Source: Rhodanobacter sp.
GTDB lineage: Bacteria > Pseudomonadota > Gammaproteobacteria > Xanthomonadales > Rhodanobacteraceae
Direction: 5' to 3'
NCBI GenBank assembly: GCA_004322005.1
Contig: SCRF01000032.1
Span: 1-46,727, forward strand
Length of the DNA stretch: 46,727 bases
The notes below the pieces were generated by a model that was given only the letters and a program-made list of their open reading frames with translations, did not search any database and was not told the DNA's origin. Positions 36,152-45,971 of the stretch are shown in pieces (the first letter of the stretch is position 1; each line of letters opens with the position of its first letter). A program made the translations under genes and the position numbers.

Positions 36152-36627
36152 CGCTGGCCTACGTCGCGCTGGGCAGCAATCTGGGCGATTCACGGCAGCA
36201 GGTGCTGGGCGCGGTGGCGGCACTGGCGGCATTGCCGGATACCCGTCTGCTGCAGCGCTCGCACCTGTACCGCACGCCGCCGTGGGGCATGCTCGAGCAG
36301 CCGCCGTTCATCAATGCCGCCGTGCAGCTGGATACCGGATTGTCCGCGCACGGATTGCTCGATGCCTTGCTGGAGATCGAGCGGAAAGCCGGCCGTGTGC
36401 GTGCCGAGCGCAACGGTCCGCGTACGCTGGATCTGGATCTGCTGCACGTCGATGGCGTACGGGTCGACGATGCGCGACTGAGCCTGCCGCATCCACGCAT
36501 GGCCGAGCGTGCCTTCGTGTTGCTGCCGCTGCACGACATTGCGCCCACGCTGCAGCTGCCCGGGTATGGCACGGTGGCGCAGTTGCTGGCACGGCTCGAT
36601 CTTGCCGGTTGCGAAAGATTGCCTTGA
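36148..36627 (+). CDS. folK: 6-hydroxymethyl-7,8-dihydropterin pyrophosphokinase
   Basis: A 159-residue HPPK that transfers pyrophosphate from ATP in folate synthesis. Motifs: AYVALGSNLGD at the N-terminus, RTPPWGMLEQPPFINAAV, and RNGPRTLDLDLLHVDG with Mg-binding Asp95 and Asp97, followed by LPHPRMAERAFVLLPL. Start: the GTG at 36148 overlaps the pcnB stop (GTGA), giving the usual length. pcnB-folK-panB-panC order is common in gammaproteobacteria, joining folate (which supplies methylene-THF to PanB) with pantothenate synthesis. Confidence 0.95.
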   Translation: MTLAYVALGSNLGDSRQQVLGAVAALAALPDTRLLQRSHLYRTPPWGMLEQPPFINAAVQLDTGLSAHGLLDALLEIERKAGRVRAERNGPRTLDLDLLHVDGVRVDDARLSLPHPRMAERAFVLLPLHDIAPTLQLPGYGTVAQLLARLDLAGCERLP

Positions 36628-36684
36628 GCGACCCTCGTCGCGCGCCGGATAATCGTGCGCCCGCCATCATCGAAAGGAATTGTC

Positions 36685-37515
36685 GTGTACGTGCAGAACC
36701 CCAGTGTCCCCGAACGCAAGCCGGTTACCGTGCCGAGCCTGCAGGCAATGAAGTCGCAGGGGCGGCGTATCGTCATGCTCACCGCCTACGATGCCAGCTT
36801 TGCCTGGCAACTGGAGGCTGCCGGCGTCGACGTTGCGCTGGTCGGCGACTCGCTCGGCATGGTGGTGCAGGGGCATCGCAGCACGCTGCCGGTGACCCTC
36901 GACCACATGGTCTATCACACTGCCGCGGTCGCCCGCGGGTTGTCGGCGACGTTGCTGGTGGCCGACCTGCCGTTCATGGCCGATCGCGATATCGCGCACG
37001 CACTGGAAGCCGGCGCGCGGCTGGTGGGCGAAGGCGGCGCGGCGATGGTGAAGATCGAGGGCGCCGCAGCGCATATCCTGGAGGCCATCGACGCATTGGC
37101 CGTGCGCGCGATTCCGGTCTGCGCGCATCTGGGGCTGACACCGCAATCCGTGCACAAGTTCGGCGGCTTCCGCATCCAGGGACGCGAGCAGGCCGCCGCC
37201 GATCACATCGTGGACGAGGCGCTGGCGGTGCAGGCCGCCGGTGCGGATCTGCTGGTATTGGAGGGGGTGCCGGTCGAGTTGGGCCGGCGGGTGACCGCGG
37301 CCGTCAGGATTCCGGTGATCGGCATCGGCGCCGGCCCGCATTGCGACGGGCAGGTGCTGGTGATCCACGACATGCTCGGCATCACGCCGGGCAAGCGGCC
37401 GAAGTTCAGCAAGGATTTTCTGGCCGGACGCGACTCGGTGGCGGCGGCCATTGCGGCCTACGCCGACGCGGTGCGCAGCGGCGCGTTCCCGGCCGCCGAA
37501 CACAGTTTCACCTGA
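36685..37515 (+). CDS. panB: 3-methyl-2-oxobutanoate hydroxymethyltransferase
   Basis: A 276-residue ketopantoate hydroxymethyltransferase (TIM barrel), first committed step of pantothenate and CoA synthesis. Mg ligands Asp55 (VGDSLG) and Asp94 (VADLPFM), substrate Lys123 and Glu125 (VKIEG), catalytic Glu193 (VLEGVP) and the [11 protein letters not shown] and [14 protein letters not shown] motifs are present. GTG at 36685 follows AAGGA with 7 nt spacing; an in-frame ATG-type start at 36655 lacks a site. A GATAAT at 36648-36653 may be a promoter -10. panC follows after 10 nt. Confidence 0.95.
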   Translation: MYVQNPSVPERKPVTVPSLQAMKSQGRRIVMLTAYDASFAWQLEAAGVDVALVGDSLGMVVQGHRSTLPVTLDHMVYHTAAVARGLSATLLVADLPFMADRDIAHALEAGARLVGEGGAAMVKIEGAAAHILEAIDALAVRAIPVCAHLGLTPQSVHKFGGFRIQGREQAAADHIVDEALAVQAAGADLLVLEGVPVELGRRVTAAVRIPVIGIGAGPHCDGQVLVIHDMLGITPGKRPKFSKDFLAGRDSVAAAIAAYADAVRSGAFPAAEHSFT

Positions 37516-37525
37516 GCGCACCGCG

Positions 37526-38371
37526 ATGCAGACCGTACAAGACGCTCCCGGCCTGCGCGCCGCGATTCGTGGCTGGCGCAGCAAGGGCCAGACGGTGGGT
37601 TTCGTGCCGACCATGGGCAATCTGCATGCGGGCCACCAGTCGTTGGTCAAGCTGGCGCGGGCGCGCACCGACCGGGTGGTCGCCAGCGTGTTCGTCAATC
37701 CCACCCAGTTCGGCCCCAACGAGGATTTCGAACGCTATCCGCGCACGCTGGCGCAGGATCAGGCCGCGCTGGCCGAGCAGGACTGCGACCTGCTGTTCGC
37801 CCCTGACGTGGCGACGATCTACCCGTTCGGCGCCGAACACAGCATCAGCCTGCGCGTGCCCGTGATCACCGAAACGCTGGAGGGTGCGCACCGGCCGGGA
37901 CATTTCGACGGCGTCGCCACGGTAGTATGCAAGCTGTTCAACCTGGTGCAGCCGGATCTGGCGGTGTTCGGACAGAAGGATTTCCAGCAGCTGAAGGTGA
38001 TCGAGCGGATGGTGCGCGATCTGTCGTTGCCGCTGAAGGTCATGGCGGCGCCGACCCTGCGTGCCGACGACGGCCTGGCATTGAGCTCGCGCAACCAGTA
38101 TCTGTCTGTCGAGGAGCGGGCACGGGCGCCGTTGATTTACGACAGCTTGCTGAAGATGCGCAACCTGCTGGAAAAGGGCCATGCCTGGCGGGTGATCGAG
38201 CAGGCGGCCGCGGCGCGATTGGTGCGCGCCGGGTTTGTCCCCGATTACGTGGTGATCCGCCGCGCCGAGGATCTGGCCGAACCGGCCACGGACGAGCGCC
38301 ACGGCCTGGTCGCGTTGATTGCCGCGCGGCTGGGCAACACCCGCCTGATCGACAACTTGATGTTCGATTGA
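37526..38371 (+). CDS. panC: Pantothenate synthetase
   Basis: A 281-residue enzyme that joins pantoate and beta-alanine with ATP. The HxGH motif in VPTMGNLHAGHQSL (His34, His37), FVNPTQFGPNEDFERYPR, KLFNLVQPDLAVFGQKDFQQL and the KMSKS-like LALSSRNQYLS are all visible, so the nucleotidyltransferase fold is intact. The ATG at 37526 lies 10 nt after panB. It uses ketopantoate-derived pantoate from the panB path and beta-alanine from panD downstream. Confidence 0.96.
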   Translation: MQTVQDAPGLRAAIRGWRSKGQTVGFVPTMGNLHAGHQSLVKLARARTDRVVASVFVNPTQFGPNEDFERYPRTLAQDQAALAEQDCDLLFAPDVATIYPFGAEHSISLRVPVITETLEGAHRPGHFDGVATVVCKLFNLVQPDLAVFGQKDFQQLKVIERMVRDLSLPLKVMAAPTLRADDGLALSSRNQYLSVEERARAPLIYDSLLKMRNLLEKGHAWRVIEQAAAARLVRAGFVPDYVVIRRAEDLAEPATDERHGLVALIAARLGNTRLIDNLMFD

Positions 38372-38471
38372 ACTGCCCGCATATCCGCAACGATTCCGCC
38401 ATTGTTGCGGTGCAGTGTCATCGGCTCGATAATTGTCCACCTCGCAGGCTGTTCCTGCTGGAAAGAACGTC

Positions 38472-38858
38472 ATGCACCTGAACATGCTCAAGGCCAAGAT
38501 CCACCGGGCGACCGTGACCCATGCCGAGCTGCATTACGAAGGATCGATCGCGATCGACGGCTTGCTGCTGGATGCTTCGGGTATCCGCGAGTACGAGCAG
38601 ATCCACGCGTGGAACGTCAACAGCGGCCAGCGCTTCGTCACCTACGCGCTGCGCGCCGAGGAAGGTTCCGGCATCATCTCGGTCAACGGCAGCGCCGCGC
38701 GCAGTGCGCAGGCCGGCGACCTGGTCATCATCGCGGCGTTCGCGCAGTTGAGCGAGGCCGAGCTGGCGCATTACCTGCCGACCATGGTCTACGTGGACGC
38801 GCACAACCGCATCAGCCACACCAACCGCACGATTCCCAAGCAGATGGCCGCCGTCTGA
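38472..38858 (+). CDS. panD: Aspartate 1-decarboxylase (proenzyme)
   Basis: A 128-residue pyruvoyl enzyme that makes beta-alanine for pantothenate. The self-cleavage site is Gly24-Ser25 in [13 protein letters not shown], and the surrounding [16 protein letters not shown] and [20 protein letters not shown] motifs are standard. GGAAAG lies 7 nt before the ATG. It completes a panB-panC-panD set; 100 nt of space after panC may hold its own promoter. A short hairpin CCCCTGC/GCAGGGG (38884-38899) lies between it and the convergent queG. Confidence 0.95.
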   Translation: MHLNMLKAKIHRATVTHAELHYEGSIAIDGLLLDASGIREYEQIHAWNVNSGQRFVTYALRAEEGSGIISVNGSAARSAQAGDLVIIAAFAQLSEAELAHYLPTMVYVDAHNRISHTNRTIPKQMAAV

Positions 38859-38918
38859 GTCTGCCGGGCTTGGCTTTGCCTCGCCCCTGCAAGCAGGGGA
38901 GGGTCGGGGTGGGGGCGC

Positions 38919-39992
<1,074 letters not shown>

Positions 39993-40043
39993 AGGCCTAT
40001 TGTAGGCGTTGGCCAGCCGCCTGGCAGGCCAGCGCAATCCGCC

Positions 40044-40135
40044 GTAGGAGCGCACCCTGTGCGCGAATGCTCTTTGTAGAAGCAGCTTCTACCAGAGAGC
40101 CCACAAAAGCATTCGCGCACAAGGTGCGCTCCTAC
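40044..40135. repeat. Inverted GTAG REP pair with a nested palindrome
   Basis: Arms GTAGGAGCGCACCCTGTGCG plus CGAATGC and the complement of GTAGGAGCGCACCTTGTGCG ending at 40135. Inside the spacer GTAGAAGC-A-GCTTCTAC (40076-40092) is a perfect 17-nt palindrome that also has a GTAG head, a second REP subtype within the first. It fills the queG-nnr gap. Confidence 0.85.
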
Positions 40136-40183
40136 CATCAAGATGGCTGCCCCGGCAGCCGGCCGGGACAGGCGTGCCCTGTC

Positions 40184-40189
40184 TATAAT
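40184..40189 (+). promoter_or_regulatory. -10 element placing the nnr transcription start at its ATG
   Basis: A consensus TATAAT at 40184-40189, then 6 nt, then the nnr ATG at 40196. This is the same geometry as mtnA and predicts a leaderless mRNA. No clear -35 and no Shine-Dalgarno are visible. Confidence 0.5.
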
Positions 40190-40195
40190 CCGCGC

Positions 40196-41695
40196 ATGCC
40201 AAGCCATTCGCACAGCCATGATTTGTATACCGTCGAGCAGCTGCGTGCGATCGAGCGTGCGGCGCTCGCGGCCCTGGGGATTTCCGGCCAGGAGCTGATG
40301 CGTCGGGCTGCGAGCGCGGCGCTCGGCAGTTTGCGCCGGCACTGGCCGCGGGTGCGGCAGATCCGGATCTACTGCGGACCGGGCAACAACGGTGGCGATG
40401 GATTCCTGCTCGCCGTGCTGGCCCGCGAGGCCGGGTTGCAGGCCGAGCTGGTGGCGCTGGACAGCAGGGCGCATGGCGATGCGGCGCTGGCACGTTCCGC
40501 GTGGGAAGCCGGTGGCGGTCAGGTGCAGCGGTGGGACGCGCAGTGCGATCTTGGCGAAACCGAATTGCATGTGGATGCGCTGTATGGCATTGGCCTCAAT
40601 CGCGCACTCGGGCCATCCGTCGCGCAACTGGTCAAGCAGATCCATGCCAGCGGTCAGCCGGTGCTGGCGCTGGATGTACCCTCCGGACTGAATGCGGATA
40701 GCGGCCACTGTCCCGGTGCGACGATCCGCGCCGATGTCACCGTGACCTTCATTGCCGGCAAACGCGGGCTGCATACCGGCCGTTCGGCCGATCACGTCGG
40801 CGTGCTGGAACTGGCCACCCTGGGGGTGCCCGAGCAGGCGTACGCCGGCGTGTGTCCGGACGCCCAGTTGCTGGTCGCCGCCAGCTTGCCGCCGCGGGCC
40901 CGCTACGCCAACAAGGGCAGCTACGGCCACGTGCTGGTGATCGGCGGTGACCATGGCATGGCGGGTGCAGTGCGCATGGCGGGCGAGGCGGCGTTGCGCG
41001 CCGGCGCCGGCCTGGTCGGCGTGGCCACCCGCAGCGGGCATGTGCTGGCACTGAATGCCACACGCCCGGAGATGATGGTGCAAGCCATCGACGAGCCGCA
41101 GTTGCTGGAACCTTTGCTCGAATGGGCCAGCGTGCTTGCCGTGGGGCCGGGACTGGGAAAAGGCGCATGGGGGCATGCGCTGTGGCTGATTGCGCTGGGT
41201 GCGGGCAAGCCGCTGGTGCTCGATGCCGACGGGCTGAACCTGCTGGCCCATGAGCCGCGGAAATTCGGCGTGCCGGCCGTGTTGACCCCGCACCCCGGCG
41301 AGGCCGCCAGGTTGCTTGGCGTTGCCACGCCCGAGATCGAAAGGGACCGTTTCGCGGCGGTGCGCGAACTGGCCCGCCGCCACGCCGCGGTGGTGGTACT
41401 GAAAGGCGCCGGCAGCCTGATCGCCGATCCGGATGGACGTCTGGAAGTCTGCCCGTGGGGCAACCCCGGTATGGCTTCGGGCGGTATGGGCGATCTGCTC
41501 ACCGGCATCATCGCCGCGTTGCTGGCGCAGGGCTGCAACGCATGGCAGGCGGCCTGCCTCGGCGTGGGTCTGCATGCGCGCGCCGGCGACCATGCCGCGC
41601 AACAAGGGGAGCGCGGTCTGCTGGCCAGTGACCTGCTGGTGCCGCTGCGTGCCCTGGGCAACGGCCTGCCGGGCGCAGAGTGCGAGCATGAATGA
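40196..41695 (+). CDS. nnr: Bifunctional NAD(P)H-hydrate epimerase / ADP-dependent dehydratase
   Basis: A 499-residue repair enzyme. The N-terminal YjeF_N epimerase (about 1-215) has IYCGPGNNGGDGFLLAVLA and ALDVPSGLNADSG. The C-terminal ribokinase-like dehydratase (about 220-490) has GHVLVIGGDHGMAGAVRMA, LAVGPGLGKGAWG and the GNPGMASGGMGDLLTG ATP-binding motif. It restores damaged NAD(P)H hydrates. The ATG at 40196 is chosen over the longer open frame that starts inside the REP pair. Its 3' end overlaps tsaE by 8 nt. Confidence 0.94.
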   Translation: MPSHSHSHDLYTVEQLRAIERAALAALGISGQELMRRAASAALGSLRRHWPRVRQIRIYCGPGNNGGDGFLLAVLAREAGLQAELVALDSRAHGDAALARSAWEAGGGQVQRWDAQCDLGETELHVDALYGIGLNRALGPSVAQLVKQIHASGQPVLALDVPSGLNADSGHCPGATIRADVTVTFIAGKRGLHTGRSADHVGVLELATLGVPEQAYAGVCPDAQLLVAASLPPRARYANKGSYGHVLVIGGDHGMAGAVRMAGEAALRAGAGLVGVATRSGHVLALNATRPEMMVQAIDEPQLLEPLLEWASVLAVGPGLGKGAWGHALWLIALGAGKPLVLDADGLNLLAHEPRKFGVPAVLTPHPGEAARLLGVATPEIERDRFAAVRELARRHAAVVVLKGAGSLIADPDGRLEVCPWGNPGMASGGMGDLLTGIIAALLAQGCNAWQAACLGVGLHARAGDHAAQQGERGLLASDLLVPLRALGNGLPGAECEHE

Positions 41696-42164
41696 GCGGC
41701 CCACGACCGGGCGCGCATGGAACCTGCCCGACGAGGCGGCCACCGGCGCGCTGGCCAGGCGTGTGGCCGAGGCGCTGCAGGAGGGCGGGTTGGTGATCTA
41801 TCTCGATGGCCCGCTGGGCGCCGGCAAGACCAGTTTTGCGCGTGCCTTGCTGACCGCCTGCGGCGTGGGCGAGCGCATCAAGAGCCCCACTTACAGCCTG
41901 GTCGAAGGCTATCTCGCGCAGGGCCGGCCGGCCTGGCATCTGGATCTCTACCGGATCGCCGATCCCGGCGAACTGGAGTGGCTGGGACTGGACGCCCTGG
42001 CCGAGCCGGCGGCGCTGGTCCTGGTGGAGTGGCCGGAACGCGGCGCCGGTGCGTTGCCGGCAGCCGATCTGCAGCTGCGATTGAGCTATGCCGGCGCCGG
42101 TCGCCAGGCGCTGTTGCAGGCACGCACGGCGCGCGGCGAACGACTGTTCGAGCAACTGTCGTGA
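41688..42164 (+). CDS. tsaE: tRNA threonylcarbamoyladenosine ATPase TsaE
   Basis: A 158-residue ATPase of the TsaBDE complex that makes t6A at position 37 of ANN-decoding tRNAs. Walker A is GPLGAGKTSFARALL, with the conserved IKSPTYSLVEGY and WHLDLYRIAD motifs. The ATG overlaps the nnr stop by 8 nt (ATGAATGA), so the two are coupled. The nnr-tsaE-amidase-mutL order equals E. coli yjeF-tsaE-amiB-mutL. TsaB and TsaD are not in the window. Confidence 0.95.
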   Translation: MNERPTTGRAWNLPDEAATGALARRVAEALQEGGLVIYLDGPLGAGKTSFARALLTACGVGERIKSPTYSLVEGYLAQGRPAWHLDLYRIADPGELEWLGLDALAEPAALVLVEWPERGAGALPAADLQLRLSYAGAGRQALLQARTARGERLFEQLS

Positions 42165-42355
42165 TCCGCTTGCGGAACCTGCAGCCATGCCTAAGTGCTG
42201 ATTTCCCTTGAAAATTCCCCCCGGTGAACTCGGCGACAGATCTGTTCGGAATGCGCGACTTGAGGCCGGTAACTTGATTTGGCCTGATGAATGATCCGCA
42301 GGTTATGGATATTCAAGGAAAAATGGTCTTGCATTCGTTGATTGACTGCGCTTCA

Positions 42356-43870
42356 ATGCGGCCCATGAGGGGTTATCTGAACAGCTGGCTCGGGTTCGCC
42401 GCTGTCGCGATCGCGGCAGCGGCTCCGCTATGCGCGGCCGACGCGGCAGAGGTGCAGGCCGCACGGGTATGGGCCGGTCCCGAATACACCCGCGTGGTTT
42501 TCGATACCTCCGGCGAGCTGAACTACAGGATCAGTCAGGCGGGAGATCGGCTGACCGTGGATCTGGGCGACAGCCGGGTCGCGGACGGCTTTGCCGCTCC
42601 CGGCGCCCAGGGGCTTTACCGCGGCATGAGCCATGCCCGTGTGCACGGCCATCTGCAACTGAGCGCCAGGGTGGCGGCGGACAGCCGGCTGAAGAGCTTC
42701 GTGCTCAAACCCGTCCATGGTGCGGATTACCGGTTGGTGCTGGATCTGTACCCGGGCCACGACAACGTTGCTGCGCAAACGAAGGCGGTCGAGCCCCGCA
42801 GTGAGCGGGTGAGAAGCCGTCGTCATGCCGGACCCACGCATGGCAGCCTGGCGTCTGTGCAGCAGGCGGCGGCCCTGCTCGACGGCGAGCGCAAGGTGGT
42901 GGTCTGCATCGATGCCGGTCATGGCGGCAAGGATTCCGGTGCTCGCGGCCCGGACGGCACGTTGGAGAAAAATGTCACCCTGGCGGTGGCGCGCGATCTG
43001 GCGGCGCAGATCGACCGCCAGCCGGGCATGAAGGCCGTGCTGACCCGCAACGGCGACTATTACATTCCGCTGAAGCAGCGTTACCAGATCGCCCGCGAGA
43101 ACAACGCCGACCTGTTCGTGTCGATCCATGCCGATTCCTTCATCAACGACGACGCCCGGGGTTCGTCGGTGTGGGTGTTGTCGCCGCGCGGCAAGACCAG
43201 CGAAGCCGCACGCTGGCTCGCCGACAGTGAAAATCGCGCCGACCTGATCGGCGGTACCACGCTGGACGACAAGGACGACGGCCTGGCCAAGGTGCTGCTG
43301 GATCTGCAACAGGGCTGGGCCATGCAGGCCAGCGACGTGGTCGCCGGCAATGTGCTCAAGGCGCTGGCGCGGCTCGGGCCGACCCATCGCGGTTATGTCG
43401 AGCGCGCGAACTTCGTGGTGCTGCGTTCGCCGGATGTGCCCTCGATCCTGGTCGAGACCGCCTTCATCAGCAACCCGGCCGAAGAGCACAAGCTGCGCGA
43501 CCCGGCGCATCAGAAGCAACTCGCCAAAGCGATCATGGGTGGCGTGAAAAGCTATTTCGAATCCACGCCGCCGCAGGGTACCTGGTTCGCCGCCCAGGCA
43601 GCGGCCGGCAACGGCACGGCGCTGCTGGCATCGCGCGGCGCTCGCAGTGACGACAGGCACGCTCGCGGCAGCGAAGGCGTGATGCTGGCCAGCAACCGGT
43701 CGACGCGCGCGAGTCGCCGGACCCATGATGTTCACCGGGTCAGCCGCGGCGAAAGCCTGGGCAGCATTGCCCGGCACTACGGTGTCAGTATCGGCGCACT
43801 GAAAGATGCCAACCGGATCGACAGCAATACGGTACGTGCCGGCACTGTCCTCACCATTCCGGCCAGTTGA
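42356..43870 (+). CDS. N-acetylmuramoyl-L-alanine amidase with AMIN and LysM domains
   Basis: A ~504-residue secreted septal amidase (AmiB/AmiC type). Signal peptide MRPMRGYLNSWLGFAAVAIA; an AMIN domain (about 35-130) that binds septal peptidoglycan or membrane; amidase_3 with zinc ligands His189 (IDAGHGGKDSG), Glu204 (EKNVTL) and His258 (SIHADS) and Glu367 (ILVETAFISN); then a C-terminal LysM domain (about 458-503: HRVSRGESLGSIARHYGVS). It splits daughter cells. The start is uncertain: 42287 is the first open codon, 42323 has AAGGA but tight spacing, and 42356 or 42365 give a normal signal peptide. Confidence 0.9.
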   Translation: MRPMRGYLNSWLGFAAVAIAAAAPLCAADAAEVQAARVWAGPEYTRVVFDTSGELNYRISQAGDRLTVDLGDSRVADGFAAPGAQGLYRGMSHARVHGHLQLSARVAADSRLKSFVLKPVHGADYRLVLDLYPGHDNVAAQTKAVEPRSERVRSRRHAGPTHGSLASVQQAAALLDGERKVVVCIDAGHGGKDSGARGPDGTLEKNVTLAVARDLAAQIDRQPGMKAVLTRNGDYYIPLKQRYQIARENNADLFVSIHADSFINDDARGSSVWVLSPRGKTSEAARWLADSENRADLIGGTTLDDKDDGLAKVLLDLQQGWAMQASDVVAGNVLKALARLGPTHRGYVERANFVVLRSPDVPSILVETAFISNPAEEHKLRDPAHQKQLAKAIMGGVKSYFESTPPQGTWFAAQAAAGNGTALLASRGARSDDRHARGSEGVMLASNRSTRASRRTHDVHRVSRGESLGSIARHYGVSIGALKDANRIDSNTVRAGTVLTIPAS

Positions 43871-43981
43871 GCCGCAAGTCGCTGGCATCGCCTGACATCG
43901 GCAATCCGAGTAGTTGGAGGCCAGGCCTCGTTCTGCAGTCCCATCGCTGAACTTGTCCCGCGATTCCCTTAAGCTTGGCGG

Positions 43982-45781
43982 ATGTCCGCCATCCGTCTGC
44001 TGCCGCCCGAACTCATCAACCAGATCGCCGCCGGCGAGGTGATCGAGCGGCCGTCCTCGGTGGTCAAGGAACTGGTGGAGAACAGCCTCGATGCCGGCGC
44101 CAGCCGCATCGAGGTGGATATCGAGGCCGGCGGCTCCCGCCTGATCCGGGTGCGCGACGATGGCAACGGCATCGCGTCCGATGAGCTGTCGCTGGCGGTA
44201 GCCTCGCACGCGACCAGCAAGATCGGCAGCTTCGACGATCTGGAACACGTCGCCAGCATGGGTTTTCGCGGCGAGGCGCTGGCCTCGGTATCGTCGGTGT
44301 CGCGATTTGCGCTGACTTCGCGCGCGCGCGGCCAGGAAGCCGCCTTCCGCATCGAAGTCGACGGCGGCAGGTTGCAGGCGGCGCGTCCCGCGCAGCACCC
44401 GGCGGGCACCAGCGTGGAAGTGCGCGACCTGTTCTACAACGTGCCGGCGCGGCGAAAATTCCTGCGCGCCGAGCGTACCGAATTCGCGCACATCGACGAT
44501 CTGCTGAAGTCGCTGGCGCTGGCCCGCGGCGCGGTGGAATTCCGGCTCAGCCACAACGGCAAGCCGGTGCGGATATGGAAGGTTGCCGGCGACGAGCAGG
44601 CCGCGCTGCAGCGGGTGGCCGAGGTGCTGGGCGAGGAGTTTCCCGCGCAAAGCCTGCGCATCGATCACGCCATGGCCGGCCTGCACCTGTCCGGCTGGGT
44701 GGGCTTGCCGACGGCGTCGCGCGCGCAGGCCGATGCGCAGTATTTCTACGTCAACGGCCGGCTGGTGCGCGACCGCATTGTGGCTCATGCGGTGCGCCAG
44801 GCGTATGCCGATGTGCTGTTTCACGGACGGCACGCCGCGTTCGTGCTGTATCTGCAGCTCGACCCGACCGGCGTGGACGTGAACGTGCACCCGGCCAAGC
44901 ATGAAGTGCGCTTTCGCGAGCAGCGGCTGGTGCACGATTTTCTTTTTCGCACCTTGCATGAGGTGTTGGCGCAGACGCGTGCCGGACAAAATACGGATGC
45001 GATGCCGGCCACGGGCGAGGCGCATGCGGTGCCGGTGCCGGTGTCGCCGCCGATGGCGTGGCCCGGTCAAGCCAGCCAGAGCCGGCTGAATCTCGGCGTG
45101 CGCGATGCGCCGCTGGCCGGCTATGCCGCCTTGCTCGGTGAAGCACCGTCGGCATCGGGCAGTTCTGCGCCGATGTCGGAAATGGATGTGGGCGAAGCGC
45201 CGCCGCTCGGTTTCGCGATCGCCCAGCTGAAGAACATTTTCGTGCTGGCCGAGAATGCGCACGGCCTGGTGCTGGTGGACATGCATGCGGCGCACGAGCG
45301 CATCACCTACGAACGACTGAAGGCCGCCCGTGCCTGCAGCAATCTGCGTTCACAGATGTTGCTGGTGCCGCTGAGCATCGCGGTGAGTGCGCGCGAAGCC
45401 GCCGCCGCGGAGGAGCATGCCGAGGCGCTGGCCGACTGGGGCCTCGAGCTGTCGCGCAGCGGCCCGTCGACGATCGTGGTGCGACGCATACCGGCCCTGC
45501 TGGAAGGCGCGGACGTCGGTCAGCTCAGTCGCGACGTGCTGGCCGAGCTGGCCCAGCACGGCAGTTCGCGGCGGCTGCAGGAGCTGGAGAACGAACTGCT
45601 CTCGACCATGGCCTGCCACGGTTCGGTGCGTGCCGGACGGCGTTTGACGTTGCCCGAAATGAATGCCCTGCTGCGCGAGATGGAGGCGACCGAGCGCTCC
45701 GGCCAGTGCAACCATGGCCGCCCGACCTGGACCCAGCTGAGCCTGGGCGAGCTCGACAAATTGTTCCTGCGCGGCCGTTGA
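43982..45781 (+). CDS. mutL: DNA mismatch repair protein MutL (endonuclease type)
   Basis: A 599-residue MutL. The GHKL ATPase N-terminus has [14 protein letters not shown], Glu30 and Asn34 ([11 protein letters not shown]), [15 protein letters not shown] and [10 protein letters not shown]. The C-terminal domain has the metal-dependent nuclease motif Asp433-Met-His-Ala-x2-Glu439-x4-Glu444 ([12 protein letters not shown]), with ACHGSVRA (Cys545) and CNHGRP (576-581). The nuclease motif is missing from E. coli MutL, which relies on MutH. It follows the amidase gene as in E. coli; the miaA gene that follows mutL there is replaced by a DUF1684 gene. Confidence 0.95.
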   Translation: MSAIRLLPPELINQIAAGEVIERPSSVVKELVENSLDAGASRIEVDIEAGGSRLIRVRDDGNGIASDELSLAVASHATSKIGSFDDLEHVASMGFRGEALASVSSVSRFALTSRARGQEAAFRIEVDGGRLQAARPAQHPAGTSVEVRDLFYNVPARRKFLRAERTEFAHIDDLLKSLALARGAVEFRLSHNGKPVRIWKVAGDEQAALQRVAEVLGEEFPAQSLRIDHAMAGLHLSGWVGLPTASRAQADAQYFYVNGRLVRDRIVAHAVRQAYADVLFHGRHAAFVLYLQLDPTGVDVNVHPAKHEVRFREQRLVHDFLFRTLHEVLAQTRAGQNTDAMPATGEAHAVPVPVSPPMAWPGQASQSRLNLGVRDAPLAGYAALLGEAPSASGSSAPMSEMDVGEAPPLGFAIAQLKNIFVLAENAHGLVLVDMHAAHERITYERLKAARACSNLRSQMLLVPLSIAVSAREAAAAEEHAEALADWGLELSRSGPSTIVVRRIPALLEGADVGQLSRDVLAELAQHGSSRRLQELENELLSTMACHGSVRAGRRLTLPEMNALLREMEATERSGQCNHGRPTWTQLSLGELDKLFLRGR

Positions 45782-45863
45782 CCCAACCGCTTGCGGTGCG
45801 CGCAAACGGACGGCCATACTTGGCTCACGCCGCGCGTGGGACCGCATTCGAATAACCCGATTG

Positions 45864-45958
45864 GTAGGAGCGCACCTTGTGCGCGATCACAGGTCGCGTC
45901 GCAGCATGATTTCGCCCACAGAGCCTGCCCCAGACTTGATCTGGGGGTGGGCTCCTAC
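45864..45958. repeat. Inverted GTAG REP pair with asymmetric arms
   Basis: GTAGGAGCGCACCTTGTGCG on the left and a diverged right copy ending in GCTCCTAC at 45958. The spacer has another hairpin (CCCCAGACTTGATCTGGGGG). The Shine-Dalgarno of the next gene begins right where the element ends. Confidence 0.75.
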
Positions 45959-45971
45959 CGGAGTTGTTGCC

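Noticed and set aside
42428-45295. A 955-codon minus-strand open frame across the amidase and mutL
   Set aside because: Both sense genes are fully supported by motifs; the antisense translation is His/Arg-rich with no recognisable family.
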